The notes: generated by a model from the letters alone, not told the origin. DNA of 64,000 nucleotides from Micavibrio_C sp964577255 (GCA_964577255.1 CAZNYM010000004.1:16100-80099), one strand, 5' to 3'; counted from the first letter of the stretch, positions 53,171 through 62,180 are shown. A program made the numbers and translations.

Positions 53171-54177
53171 GCTTCTTTTGTGACCTTAAAGCTGCCTTTG
53201 TATTCGTAAATCTTGCCCCATTTCGGGTGCGTCAGATGCATGCACATGTCGAACGTGTCGTCATCGACGGGAATTTCTTCGGCGTAGCCTTCGCCGATCA
53301 GCAGCTGCAGCGGCAGGGGGATGTAGAAACCCAGAATCTTCAGGGCATAGCCGCTGTGTTTCATCACGACCTTGCCGTTTTCCCAGCAGTAAAAAGCGCG
53401 CCACCCCATCCCCGGCCCAGTGACCTCCATGACTTCGTTATCTTTCATCTGAACCATATAAGAGCGGAAACTATACGGCCTGCGCCCTTTGAAATGAAAT
53501 ACCCGCTGGAAATGAAATCTTTGCGTCTGCCGGTCGCTGCCGAAGTTCACGGTTACCGGCACATCCTTCTCGCCAAACGGCGGGATGCTTTTCATCAGCA
53601 CAAACAGAGGCCAGAGCATTTTTATAGGCCCTGCGCAAAAAACGTCGAGAGTTCCTTGCACGGTGACGAGATCGTCGCTGTAAGGACGGTTGGCGTAATG
53701 TTTCCGGATAACGAGCGGCAAGCCTTCCCACGCGTCACCGAATATATTCTTGAATATCGGCTCTTTTTTTCTATCAAGATTATCGATCGGGCTGACCTTG
53801 CGCAGCCGCAGCAGCATATTCCGTGCACCGCGCAGCCAAGGATAGAAAAAACGCGCCCGCCCGTCGGTGCGGAACATAACAGTGTTTATGCGGTTCATGA
53901 CTCCTGTTTCATCGCCGTATTGCGCCATGAATTTCAGTGCCTCGCCACCATGATAAAAGCGGTTCTGACAATAAATGATCATGCCTTCATCAAGATCGAG
54001 TCTGCGCCGGTTGATTTCACTGATCAGGGGATCGACATTGTCGGCCTCACGGGCATTTACCAGATACAAAGCGCCGTGTTCCTGCCTGATCCGGAAAGCG
54101 TGTGCCGCCATATTGCACATCGGGCAATTCCCGTCATAGACGAACCAGACTCCCTTCTTTTCAGCCAGGTTGCTCAT
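53167..54177 (-). CDS. Fusion of DCC (DUF393) thiol-disulfide domain and DUF4166 domain
   Basis: The protein has 336 residues. Residues 8-125 form a DCC1-like thioredoxin-fold domain with the signature VYDGNCPMCNMAA (Cys18-x2-Cys21) and YHGGEAL. From about 145 to the end, the sequence matches DUF4166 (GLPLVIRKHYANRPYSDD, RVFHFKGRRPYSF, GPGMGWRAFY, FYIPLPLQLLIGEGYAEE). The two modules are usually separate proteins. Overlaps of 4 bases on both sides tie it to a DUF2269 membrane protein and a saccharopine-dehydrogenase-like protein. The pathway is unknown; a redox step on a membrane-linked or lipid substrate is a guess. Confidence 0.82.
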   Translation of the reverse strand: MSNLAEKKGVWFVYDGNCPMCNMAAHAFRIRQEHGALYLVNAREADNVDPLISEINRRRLDLDEGMIIYCQNRFYHGGEALKFMAQYGDETGVMNRINTVMFRTDGRARFFYPWLRGARNMLLRLRKVSPIDNLDRKKEPIFKNIFGDAWEGLPLVIRKHYANRPYSDDLVTVQGTLDVFCAGPIKMLWPLFVLMKSIPPFGEKDVPVTVNFGSDRQTQRFHFQRVFHFKGRRPYSFRSYMVQMKDNEVMEVTGPGMGWRAFYCWENGKVVMKHSGYALKILGFYIPLPLQLLIGEGYAEEIPVDDDTFDMCMHLTHPKWGKIYEYKGSFKVTKEA

Positions 54178-54641
54178 GCCGGTTTCGCTACCATGAGATA
54201 GAACACAGCGACGAGGCCGATGAACGCGGGCCAGCCCAGCAGAAACCAGATCCTGAATAGCCGGTGATATTTTTCCGGCAGCGGTGTGCCGGTATCAAGA
54301 GATGTCTTCGTCAATTGCTTCAGCCTGATCTGAATCCACACGACCGGCAGCCAGCAGAGGCCCGCCAGGATATAGAGCGCGTACGTCCACACGAGCCACG
54401 GCGCCGAAGGATCGAACCCGCCTTTCCAGACCAGCCACAGGCCCGTCAAAGGCTGCAGGATGACGGCGGGGGCTGTGAATAGATAATCGGCCAGTACGGT
54501 CGTGCGGGCGGCGTAAAACTTCTCCTGCAGATCGTCGGTAAACCGGGACATGAGCATGAAAAAAGCCGTCCCCAGCCCCGTCCCGAACAGGATGGTGGAA
54601 CTGATGATGTGAAGCGTCTTTATGGTGAAGTACAGATCCAT
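54174..54641 (-). CDS. DUF2269 family membrane protein
   Basis: This 155-residue protein has four membrane helices. It starts MDLYFTIKTLHIISSTILFG, the common opening of the family, with a conserved His. The ATG at 54641 is preferred; a longer frame to 54755 adds 38 atypical residues and crosses the operator-like region. It is the first gene of the operon with DCC-DUF4166 and the saccharopine-dehydrogenase-like protein. Function unknown. Confidence 0.82.
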   Translation of the reverse strand: MDLYFTIKTLHIISSTILFGTGLGTAFFMLMSRFTDDLQEKFYAARTTVLADYLFTAPAVILQPLTGLWLVWKGGFDPSAPWLVWTYALYILAGLCWLPVVWIQIRLKQLTKTSLDTGTPLPEKYHRLFRIWFLLGWPAFIGLVAVFYLMVAKPA

Positions 54642-54763
54642 AGTCCGGGCATGATAGAAGGGATGGCGGCAATCCTGAAGGAAAATAGCACAGCACGCCG
54701 CGCTCTCATTAACTATTTGAAAAAACAACATTTTTTCGCAGGCCTCCACCCCCATCTTTTTTA

Positions 54764-54812
54764 TTGAACATTGTTTAATAACCGTGCTACAGTTTAATTA
54801 TACAGTGTTCAA
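54764..54812. promoter_or_regulatory. Inverted-repeat operator-like elements in a divergent intergenic region
   Basis: TTGAACA-T-TGTTTAA (54764-54778) is a near-perfect 15-bp palindrome. A further TGTTCAA half-site follows at 54806-54812, flanking a TTTAATTATAC stretch. The sites lie between the DUF2269 operon and the divergent small lipoprotein gene. Spacing of this type is common for TetR-family operators, but no regulator gene is adjacent. Confidence 0.45.
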
Positions 54813-54827
54813 TAACGGAGGATAGAA

Positions 54828-55010
54828 ATGAAAAAGACAATCATGTTAAGCGCCATGCTGGCGGCGATCATAGGTTTGAGCGGGTGCTCGAGCACCAGGG
54901 GCGGGACGGACGCGATGGGCTGCGCCCTGGGCGTGGCCATGTGGCCCGTCACGGTGACCGGTTGCATTATGAGCCCGATTTATGGCGGCGGGTGCTCGCC
55001 CTGCCTGTAG
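54828..55010 (+). CDS. Small lipoprotein
   Basis: This 60-residue peptide has a lipoprotein signal (MKKTIMLSAMLAAIIGLSGC) with the lipobox Cys at residue 20. The mature part is rich in glycine and contains four more cysteines (MGCALG, TGCIMS, GGGCSPCL). An AACGGAGGA ribosome site lies 7 bases upstream. It sits directly after the TGTTCAA operator-like elements. Function unknown. Confidence 0.75.
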   Translation: MKKTIMLSAMLAAIIGLSGCSSTRGGTDAMGCALGVAMWPVTVTGCIMSPIYGGGCSPCL

Positions 55011-55038
55011 TTACGCCGAATAAGGGAGAGGGGACAGG

Positions 55039-55497
55039 CTAAGGTTTCAGCACCGCGTAGCGGTGGCGTAATTTTTCCAGCTTCGCCGTGTCGACCACGC
55101 CCAGGCCGAAATTGGCCAGTTCCTGCATATTGCCCAGGCACAGGCCAATGGCGTCCACCGGGTTGGCAACGGGATCATCGGCGTCGCGGCGGCAGCTGCG
55201 CAGGCGCTCGGGCACGGCCGAGTGACCGCGCAGCACCGCGTTCGCATCGCTGCCCAGCAGGCTGATATTGTTGCCGTACATCACCGAAGGGTCGAGTTTG
55301 ATCAGCGCGCGCAGGCGGCCCTCCACCGTGCCTGGGTCGGGCTGGGCGCTGGCCGTGTCGCGGATGACCTGGTGGGCGAGGTTCTGCACTTCGGCGCGCA
55401 GGCTGCCGATGTCGCTCTCGCGCTCGTCCGCCTGGGCGAACGCGCTTGCCAATCCCAAAACGGCGCCCGACAGCGCCTTGATGACCTGAGTTTTCAT
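55039..55497 (-). CDS. Uncharacterised secreted protein
   Basis: This 152-residue protein has a signal peptide (cut near AFAQA, residue 22) and a helical mature part with two cysteines (RLRSCRRDAD, IGLCLGNMQ). A GGGAG ribosome site lies 7 bases before the ATG. No known domain is recognised. It stands between the small lipoprotein and the glycosyltransferase. Confidence 0.7.
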   Translation of the reverse strand: MKTQVIKALSGAVLGLASAFAQADERESDIGSLRAEVQNLAHQVIRDTASAQPDPGTVEGRLRALIKLDPSVMYGNNISLLGSDANAVLRGHSAVPERLRSCRRDADDPVANPVDAIGLCLGNMQELANFGLGVVDTAKLEKLRHRYAVLKP

Positions 55498-55647
55498 GAT
55501 TCTACTCCCTGTATAATGTTCTTAGTTTCCTTAAAGCAGAATCCGGCGAGCAAAAAAAGAAAAAAATGGGGCTGTGCGGCAGTTTTTCCCGCCTTTTGCT
55601 GCTGTGCAGGAAATCGCTCCGGTTTCTCGCTCGTATGTCGGGGTGCG

Positions 55648-56835
55648 TTATTTGAAGACGTTGCGCGGCCTGTATTGGCCCGTCCTGATCAGGGCTCGCG
55701 CGATGTTAGCGCCGGCCTCTTCAATGCTCTGCGCGCTTGCGTGGGCGGCTTTCAGGTCTTCCGTGTATTCCAAGGCCCAGGCGGGTACGCCGCCTTCCAC
55801 ATCGTTCCTGTTGTACATGATGTAGGAGGCATTGTTGCCATCGGCTGTTCTCACGAAATTGAACGAAGTGAAGGGAACCAGTCCGCGTTTGACGGCTTTG
55901 CCGAAAGTTTCGGTAAGTTCGCGGTAGAAAATGATATCCTCGCCCATGTTACAGGGTGCCGAACCGCCGAAAGCGTCATATCCCTTTTTCCAGGCATCGT
56001 ACCGGTAGCTGTGGATGGCGCCTTCGTTGCAGACAGGATCCCACGCCCCGATTGCCAGCCTTGAAAACCAGACCTTGGGATCGTTGACGATCATTTTTCC
56101 ATGCTCGTCGCGCATGTTGGTCAGGATTGGCTCCTCGCGCATCCGGTCCGTCGGGTAAAAATGCCCGTTCGCGTCTTCCGGGAAGGGATAATCGTACACG
56201 CCCCAGGTTTCGCTGTGCTTGTTGTCGTTTGTATAAGTCAGGTATTTATGGATTCTTGCGAAATCGAGCTTCTCCAGGGCCTTGCAGACATCGGCAACAT
56301 AGTTGGGTCCGCGATAATCGTCGTCGTCGGCGAACAAAATGAAATCAGGTTCGCCGAATTTCTCGCAGACCGCCAGGACGCCCACGTTTTTCTTGGTCCC
56401 GATGGTCGGGCGCGGTAGATGGATGTGATCCTTGATCGAAATGCGCGCGGCGAAATGATCTTCAAAAGGAACGATTTTTCCCCATCCCTGCATTTGTTGT
56501 GCGCGTCTGACCCAGAAGGGGTTGCGCGCGATGTCCTCATCCGAAGGAATAGCCCGGACGGCAGCGCTGAAATCGTTTCTCAGCTTGGCTGAAATGTTAT
56601 TGCGGTCAGGGATATGCAGATAAAGAAACCTGTCAGGGTTCTCTTTCGCCATGATCTCAAGGAAAGGGTGCGGCGCCGGGGAGTCGTCGATAACAGCAAG
56701 GAAGATGTCGCCGTTAAAATCCTGTTTGAGCACTTGATCGACAAGCGACATCGCCCCCATGAAACGGGCCGTGTTATTGCGGCCTTCCTGCCTGTAGGTC
56801 GAGCAGACGAGCGCGGCTTTGTGGCGGTGTTCCAT
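55648..56835 (-). CDS. Glycosyltransferase-like protein, GT-A fold
   Basis: This 395-residue protein has a GT-A-like start (AALVCSTYRQEGRNNTARF, AVIDDSPAP) and a metal/nucleotide-sugar motif at residues 170-173 in LFADDDDYRGPNYV. A likely catalytic region GEDIIFYREL lies near the C-terminus. It has no signal or membrane segment, so it is cytoplasmic. The acceptor is unknown. It stands alone on the minus strand upstream of a secreted unknown protein and downstream of a beta-glucosidase; no polysaccharide cluster is present. Confidence 0.78.
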   Translation of the reverse strand: MEHRHKAALVCSTYRQEGRNNTARFMGAMSLVDQVLKQDFNGDIFLAVIDDSPAPHPFLEIMAKENPDRFLYLHIPDRNNISAKLRNDFSAAVRAIPSDEDIARNPFWVRRAQQMQGWGKIVPFEDHFAARISIKDHIHLPRPTIGTKKNVGVLAVCEKFGEPDFILFADDDDYRGPNYVADVCKALEKLDFARIHKYLTYTNDNKHSETWGVYDYPFPEDANGHFYPTDRMREEPILTNMRDEHGKMIVNDPKVWFSRLAIGAWDPVCNEGAIHSYRYDAWKKGYDAFGGSAPCNMGEDIIFYRELTETFGKAVKRGLVPFTSFNFVRTADGNNASYIMYNRNDVEGGVPAWALEYTEDLKAAHASAQSIEEAGANIARALIRTGQYRPRNVFK

Positions 56836-56882
56836 CTGTTGGCTTCTCCATAGCCTGCCGGGAGAGGTCTTGCAGGCTACTA

Positions 56883-58226
56883 TTAACCCTCTTTTTGTTT
56901 TATGTCAATAAAGTCCCTGTACCAGCGCAGGGATTTCTTGGGGGTTCGCTTAAGCGTTTGATAGTCAACATGAACCAGCCCGAAACGAAGGTCGTAGCCG
57001 CTGGCCCACTCGATATTATCCAGGTAAGACCAGACAAAATAGCCGCCTATGGTCATGCCGCGTTCCCTGGCTTCGTGTACGGCCCCGATATAACGCTTCA
57101 GATAGTCGATGCGGCGGTCGTCGGCGATGTCCCCTTCGCCATTAAGGTTGTCGTTAAGCGCTATGCCGTTTTCGGTGATGATCCAGTTTTTGTCACCGTA
57201 TTCTTCCCTGAGTTGCAGAAGACAGTCACGAAAAGCGCCGGGGTCGATCTCCCATCCGGCATCCGATACTTCCAGATGGGGGGGGCCTTGCGTGAAATTA
57301 ACGCCCAGAACTTTACCGGGATCGGGTCTGAAATATATCGGCGAGTAATGTTGCAGCCCGACGAAGTCAAAATCGCAGCGGCAGGTCTCCATATCACCTT
57401 CTTGAATGAAGCTCTGCACGCTTCGCTCAGAACAATCGGGATATTGCCCTTTGAAGGCCGGACCGAAAAAATTCTCGTTCCACACGGCACTCCACAAACG
57501 GAGCAGTTTTCCGTTTTCTTCCGTAAGCTCATAATCGGGGTGCAGTTTCACCGGAATAGGGGTGTAGGTCGTCCCGATCGACAGTCCGGGATATGGGGCC
57601 TTCAGGCTCTTGTAAACGTGGCCGTTCGCAAGGTTCAGATTGTGCACCGTCTGCCAGTAAGCTTTTTCGTCCCGAATGCCGGGGGCGAACAAGCCCTGCG
57701 CGTGCCCCATGTAAGAAATGACGCTGGGTTCGTTAATGATCATCCAGTTCTTAACCCTGTCCCCGAAAAGTCGGACAAGCGCGTGGGCGTATTCTTCCAT
57801 CCAGGAAACGATTTCGCGATTGGTCCATCCGCCTTTATCCTGCAGGGATTGCGGCAGATCCCAATGATACATGGTGGTCCAGGGTGTGATGTTTCTCTGC
57901 ATCATCCCGTCTATCAGGCGATTGTAGAAATCGACACCTTTTTGATTAAGAGAACCGATTCCTTCCGGGAAAATGCGGGGCCAGGAGATCGAAAAGCGGT
58001 AGTTGTTGATATTGTGGCGTTTCAGAATATCGAGGTCTTCCTGCCACCGGTGGTAATGATCGCAGGCCGTATCACCGTTCTCGCCGCGCGCGATTTTCCC
58101 CGGTGTGTGGGCAAAGCGGTCCCAGATGCTTTCGCCTTTGCCGTCTGCATCCCATCCTCCCTCGATCTGATAGGCTGAGGTCGATGTGCCCCATATAAAA
58201 TCTTTAGGGAAGGAATTTTTCATCAT
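56883..58226 (-). CDS. Beta-glucosidase, glycoside hydrolase family 1
   Basis: This 447-residue GH1 enzyme hydrolyses beta-linked glucosides such as cellobiose in the cytoplasm (no signal peptide). The acid/base Glu166 (IINEPSV) and nucleophile Glu352 (ITENGIA) are both present. Opening motif FIWGTSTSAYQIEGGW and YRFSISWPRIFP confirm the family. The start MMKNSFPKDF at 58226 is preferred; an in-frame ATG at 58274 would add an atypical 16 residues. A glucokinase 1 kb away (59335) could handle the glucose released, though it is on the other strand. Confidence 0.92.
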   Translation of the reverse strand: MMKNSFPKDFIWGTSTSAYQIEGGWDADGKGESIWDRFAHTPGKIARGENGDTACDHYHRWQEDLDILKRHNINNYRFSISWPRIFPEGIGSLNQKGVDFYNRLIDGMMQRNITPWTTMYHWDLPQSLQDKGGWTNREIVSWMEEYAHALVRLFGDRVKNWMIINEPSVISYMGHAQGLFAPGIRDEKAYWQTVHNLNLANGHVYKSLKAPYPGLSIGTTYTPIPVKLHPDYELTEENGKLLRLWSAVWNENFFGPAFKGQYPDCSERSVQSFIQEGDMETCRCDFDFVGLQHYSPIYFRPDPGKVLGVNFTQGPPHLEVSDAGWEIDPGAFRDCLLQLREEYGDKNWIITENGIALNDNLNGEGDIADDRRIDYLKRYIGAVHEARERGMTIGGYFVWSYLDNIEWASGYDLRFGLVHVDYQTLKRTPKKSLRWYRDFIDIKQKEG

Positions 58227-58411
58227 AGTGCTGCTTATCTTCCGCATTTCCGTTTGTCCATAGCAAGTTTTCACGAATAATTCCCGTCCGCGGGGATTAT
58301 CGCCAGGTTCCCTTGAAATGCCATTTTGATTTCCCTGTTCAGATGTGGTTATATCGCTATGTTCTGTTTTTATAACCCGATGCTACGCGCCGTTTTCCGG
58401 CCCTTTCCGCC

Positions 58412-59335
58412 ATGCAGGAAACCGTTTTACCTCCTTCCCACCGCCATGTCCTGCGCGCGGGCGCGGCGGCGGTGGCTGTCGCGGCCCTGCTGATCCTCAT
58501 CAAGGCGGGCGCCTACGTCATGAGCGGGTCGGCGAGCGTTCTGGCTTCGCTGATGGACTCGCTGACCGACATCATGGTCTCGGTGATGACTTTCATGGCG
58601 ATCCGCTATTCGCTCAAGCCCGCCGACCTCGACCACCGCCACGGTCACGGCAAGATCGAGGGCCTGGCCGCCCTGTTTCAGGCGGCGCTGATCGGCATCG
58701 CCGCCTGTCTGCTGGCGTGGGAGTCGACGGGCAAGCTTTTTCATCCCCGCCCGGTCGAGGCGCAGGGCGTCGCCATCGCGGTCATGGTCGTGGCATCTAT
58801 TCTGTCGTTCCTTCTGCTGCGGATGCAGAAAAAGGCGCTCGCGCACGCCGCATCGCTGGCGGTCGAGGCCGATCAGGCCCATTACGCCACCGACATCATC
58901 ATCAATGTCGGGGTCATCGCGGTGCTGCTGGCACTGGCGGCGGGTGCGCCGCTTTGGCTCGATCCGGTGTTCGGTCTCGCCGTCGCGGGCTATCTGGGCA
59001 CGGTCATATACAAGATCGGCCGACAGGGTGTCGATATGCTGCTCGACCGTGAAGTGGGGGATTCCGTCCGCGCCGCCATCATCGCCGCCGTCAAAGCGCA
59101 GCCGGGCGTGCGCGGGCTTCACGATCTGCGCGCCATCCGTTCTGGCATACGCTTGCTGATCTCCTTCGATATGGAAGTGGATGCCGAACTGAAACTCAGG
59201 GATGCACACGATATCGCGCGCGCGACGGAAAAGGCGCTGCTGGCCCGCTTCCCGGAAGCCGAGATCCTCATCCATCTCGACCCCCACGGCGACACCGACG
59301 ACAGCCGCCACGGTGCGCACACGGAGCATCACTGA
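58412..59335 (+). CDS. Cation diffusion facilitator family transporter (FieF-like)
   Basis: This 307-residue CDF exporter has six membrane helices, metal-site segments MDSLTDIMVSV and DHRHGHGKIEG, the second Asp/His pair in QAHYATDIIINV, and a C-terminal cytoplasmic domain ending His-rich (HGDTDDSRHGAHTEHH). These proteins expel Zn2+, Fe2+ or related metals by proton exchange. The 3' end overlaps glk by one base. Confidence 0.92.
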   Translation: MQETVLPPSHRHVLRAGAAAVAVAALLILIKAGAYVMSGSASVLASLMDSLTDIMVSVMTFMAIRYSLKPADLDHRHGHGKIEGLAALFQAALIGIAACLLAWESTGKLFHPRPVEAQGVAIAVMVVASILSFLLLRMQKKALAHAASLAVEADQAHYATDIIINVGVIAVLLALAAGAPLWLDPVFGLAVAGYLGTVIYKIGRQGVDMLLDREVGDSVRAAIIAAVKAQPGVRGLHDLRAIRSGIRLLISFDMEVDAELKLRDAHDIARATEKALLARFPEAEILIHLDPHGDTDDSRHGAHTEHH

Positions 59336-60273
59336 TGAAAAAAGACGTCATCGTCCTCGCGGATATCGGCGGCACGCACGCGCGCTTCGCGCGTTTTCAG
59401 GGCGGCCGGATGGAGGGCGCGCAAAAACTGCGCGCTGGCGATTATCCGTCTTTCCTCGCCTGCCTCGAAGCTTACGGCGGCGCACCGGGTTCCCTTTATG
59501 TGGCCGCTGCCGGTAACCGCCTGCGCAAGCCCAACCAGTATAATCACTGGATCGTCGAGCGCGAACCGCTCGAACAGGCAGGCTGGCGGGTCGCGCCGTT
59601 CGTCAACGATTTCAGGGCCTCGGCCCAGGGCATCGTCGCGCTCGATGCCGCAGGCCTGACCGTGCTGCGCCCGGGGCTGCCCGCGCCGGACCAGCCGCGC
59701 GCGCTGCTGGGGCCTGGCACGGGGCTCGGGCTTGCTTATATAATGCCGGCGGCGCAGGGCAGTCATGTGCAGGAGACTTACGGCGGCCACATGCTGGCGG
59801 CGTCGTATACCGCCGAGCAGGCGGATATTCTCGGGATAATCGCCGGGCTCAAGCAAAATGATAAAGCCGTGGTGTATGAAAACGTCGCGAGCGGCAGCGG
59901 TCTTTCGTATCTCTACCGCGCGGTGTGCCAGCAGCAGGGCGTAAAATCGGCATGCGAAAGCGCCGAGGAGATTCTGGCGACAGAAGATGACGCATCGCGG
60001 ATTGCCTTGCGCCTGTTCCACGAATTTTTGGGCCTGTTCGCCCATCATGCGCTGATCACCGGCCACGCCTTCGGCGGCCTGTATCTTGACGGCGGCATGC
60101 TGCAACGCCTGCAGGACGCCAAGCGCTGGGATGCCGCCGCCTTTCTGGGCGCATTCGACCGGCCGTTGCTGCCGGTCGTGCGGGAAAGCGCCGCGCACAC
60201 GCCTGTCTATCTCGTCAAAGACCCTTTCATTGCCCTTCGGGGCCTTGCGGAGATGATCGGCCATGTCGGGTAG
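59335..60273 (+). CDS. glk: Glucokinase
   Basis: This 312-residue ATP-dependent glucokinase of the bacterial Glk family (not ROK) has an ATP phosphate-binding start (LADIGGTHARFA), glucose-site FVNDFRASAQG with the catalytic Asp, LGPGTGLGLAYI, and GGLYLDGGML near the C-terminus. It traps glucose as glucose-6-phosphate. It overlaps the CDF gene by one base and the deacetylase gene by 11 bases, so the three are co-transcribed. Confidence 0.88.
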   Translation: MKKDVIVLADIGGTHARFARFQGGRMEGAQKLRAGDYPSFLACLEAYGGAPGSLYVAAAGNRLRKPNQYNHWIVEREPLEQAGWRVAPFVNDFRASAQGIVALDAAGLTVLRPGLPAPDQPRALLGPGTGLGLAYIMPAAQGSHVQETYGGHMLAASYTAEQADILGIIAGLKQNDKAVVYENVASGSGLSYLYRAVCQQQGVKSACESAEEILATEDDASRIALRLFHEFLGLFAHHALITGHAFGGLYLDGGMLQRLQDAKRWDAAAFLGAFDRPLLPVVRESAAHTPVYLVKDPFIALRGLAEMIGHVG

Positions 60274-61051
60274 GATCATCCTCACCATCGACGACAGCCC
60301 GTCGCCCGGCACGCCGGCGCTGGCAGAATTTTTGCTCACGCACGACATGCCGGCGGTGCTGTTCTGCCGCGGCGACAATCTGGAACTGTTCCCGGTACAG
60401 GCGCAGGAGGCTCTGGCACGCGGTTTCACCCTCGCCAATCACGCCTACAACCACCGCCGCGCCAGCGTTATTTCGTACGAAGAGATGACGGCCGAGATTC
60501 TCGCCACTGAAAAGCTGATCGACGATGTATATAAGAGTATGCGCCGTCCGCGCGGGGCGAAATATTTCCGCTTCCCGCACATGGATCGGGGCTGCGGCGG
60601 CTGGGTGGTGGATTACGACGCCGCGCCCGCGCATGCGGCTGCTTTGCGCCATCTGTTCGCCGACGGGCTCAATGTCAAACTCGATCCGCCCACGGCGGAG
60701 CACAAAGAAAAGAAAGCGCAGCTGCAGGAGTTCTTGCGCGCGGAAGGGTTTGCGCCGTTGCCAGCCGCCGGCGTCACGCACAAAGCCTTTCGCGAAACCG
60801 AGATGGCGGCGGCCGTGGACGCCATGTTCACCTTCTCCACGGCGGACTGGATGCTGACCCGCCGCCACCTGGGCAAATGGCCGTATAAAACTCTCGCCGA
60901 CCTTAAGAAAAAGATCGACCAGGACCCCTGGCTCGCGGCCGCCGCCAGCGAAAATATCGTCCTGGCGCACGACCAGCCCGAGCTTCTGCCGGTGGTAAAA
61001 ACTCTGGTTGCATATCTGCGGGAAAAAGGCTTTTATGGCCGCCCGGTATAA
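60263..61051 (+). CDS. Polysaccharide deacetylase (NodB-like) family protein
   Basis: This 262-residue protein has a NodB-type fold: acidic pair Asp10-Asp11 in LTIDDSPSPG, metal histidines His60 and His64 in NHAYNHRR, RFPHMDRG, and a late VLAHDQPE motif. The first motif differs from the usual TFDDGP. No signal peptide is present, so it may act inside the cell or be exported otherwise. Family members remove acetyl groups from amino sugars. It overlaps glk by 11 bases. Confidence 0.82.
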   Translation: MSGRIILTIDDSPSPGTPALAEFLLTHDMPAVLFCRGDNLELFPVQAQEALARGFTLANHAYNHRRASVISYEEMTAEILATEKLIDDVYKSMRRPRGAKYFRFPHMDRGCGGWVVDYDAAPAHAAALRHLFADGLNVKLDPPTAEHKEKKAQLQEFLRAEGFAPLPAAGVTHKAFRETEMAAAVDAMFTFSTADWMLTRRHLGKWPYKTLADLKKKIDQDPWLAAAASENIVLAHDQPELLPVVKTLVAYLREKGFYGRPV

Positions 61052-61072
61052 CCCGGCCCGAAGGAGTGTGCG

Positions 61073-61954
61073 ATGGTTGCGAAATCCCCCGCCAAGACGA
61101 AAAAAAGCGCGAACAGCGGCAAGATCTACCTGCGCGTGATCGCCGATTACGGCCCCGTGGGCGACATGGCGTTCGCCGAAGTGACGGACCGCCTGCACGT
61201 CGTCCTGCGCGACGCCGGAGTAACCGATTACCACATCGACCTCACCAACGTGCCGCCTTTCGATACTTACGCCACCGGCTTCGTGCTGGCGCAATTGGCG
61301 GTGAACAGCAAACTGGGCGCGCAGCATCTCTTCTACGTCAACACCGCGCCGCGCAAGGACCGCCGCTCGGCCCGCATCAACAACGAGGGCGAAGGTCTTG
61401 TTTACGCCCGCCTGAAAAACGGCGTGCGCATCGTCGCGGTCAACAGCGGCTATTCGCTCACCTTCATCAAGCCTTTCGCGACCGAAATCCGTGAGCTCAG
61501 AGTGGCCAAGGCCGGTTCGCAGTTCCGTTCGCGCGACATCTTCCCGGTGGCGGTCGGCGCCGTCCTGCGCGGCGAAAAATCGATCATGGGCCGCGACGTG
61601 CGCAAGACCGTGCCCGACCGGGTCAATGAAAACGTCGTGGTCTACACCGACGGCTACGGCAACCTCAAGACCAACATCAACCCCGAAGACCTGAAGAAGC
61701 ACAAGGGCAAGGCTCTCTATGTCAAGGTGGGCGACGCCGAGAACATACCGATCGAAGTCGGCGCGGGCATCTTCGACGTGGCCGACGGCGAATTTTGCCT
61801 GGCGCGCGGCAGCTCGGGCTGGGCGCTGCCCGGCAAGGGCAAAACCAAATCCTTCGCCGAAGTGATCAAGCGCGGCGGCAGCGCCGCGCGCGCCGTCCGT
61901 CACCCCGAGGGCGGCACCGACGTCCTCTGGAAACCCGTGGCGCGCAAAGGTTGA
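61073..61954 (+). CDS. Divergent SAM hydrolase-like (DUF62/SAM hydroxide adenosyltransferase) protein
   Basis: The 293-residue protein follows a good AAGGAG ribosome site. After a basic tail (residues 1-17), it has the DUF62 pattern: an IADYGPVGD start, HIDLTNVPPFDTYATGF, a strand-turn segment VNTAPRKDRRSAR (89-101), and AVNSGYSLTF near 122. A second domain begins near 150. In SAM hydrolases the middle segment reads VDPGVGxxRR and its Asp is part of the catalytic triad; here that position is Asn90. Activity may therefore be altered or lost, or the substrate different. It is the last gene of the CDF-glk-deacetylase run, 21 bp after the deacetylase. Confidence 0.72.
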   Translation: MVAKSPAKTKKSANSGKIYLRVIADYGPVGDMAFAEVTDRLHVVLRDAGVTDYHIDLTNVPPFDTYATGFVLAQLAVNSKLGAQHLFYVNTAPRKDRRSARINNEGEGLVYARLKNGVRIVAVNSGYSLTFIKPFATEIRELRVAKAGSQFRSRDIFPVAVGAVLRGEKSIMGRDVRKTVPDRVNENVVVYTDGYGNLKTNINPEDLKKHKGKALYVKVGDAENIPIEVGAGIFDVADGEFCLARGSSGWALPGKGKTKSFAEVIKRGGSAARAVRHPEGGTDVLWKPVARKG

Positions 61955-62004
61955 TTTTAAGGCCCCCTTGGGCGCACAATGGGGCGTCCGGCATCTTTCG
62001 GGGC

Positions 62005-62079
62005 GCGGGTGTAGCTTAGTGGTAAAGCTCCAGCCTTCCAAGCTGGCTATGAGGGTTCGATTCCCTTCACCCGCTCCAG
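62005..62079 (+). tRNA. tRNA-Gly (TCC)
   Basis: The acceptor GCGGGTG pairs with CACCCGC, the anticodon loop CTTCCAA gives TCC, and GTTCGATTC forms the T-loop. The 3' CCA is encoded at 62077-62079. Confidence 0.95.
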
Positions 62080-62180
62080 TTCTTTGAGAGAGTTCCTCAA
62101 AAATTCGATTTCATAGCCTCGGTTCATTGATTGCTGGCGGGTAGGTTGAATATTGCGCAGAAATCGGCAACATTGAGTCT

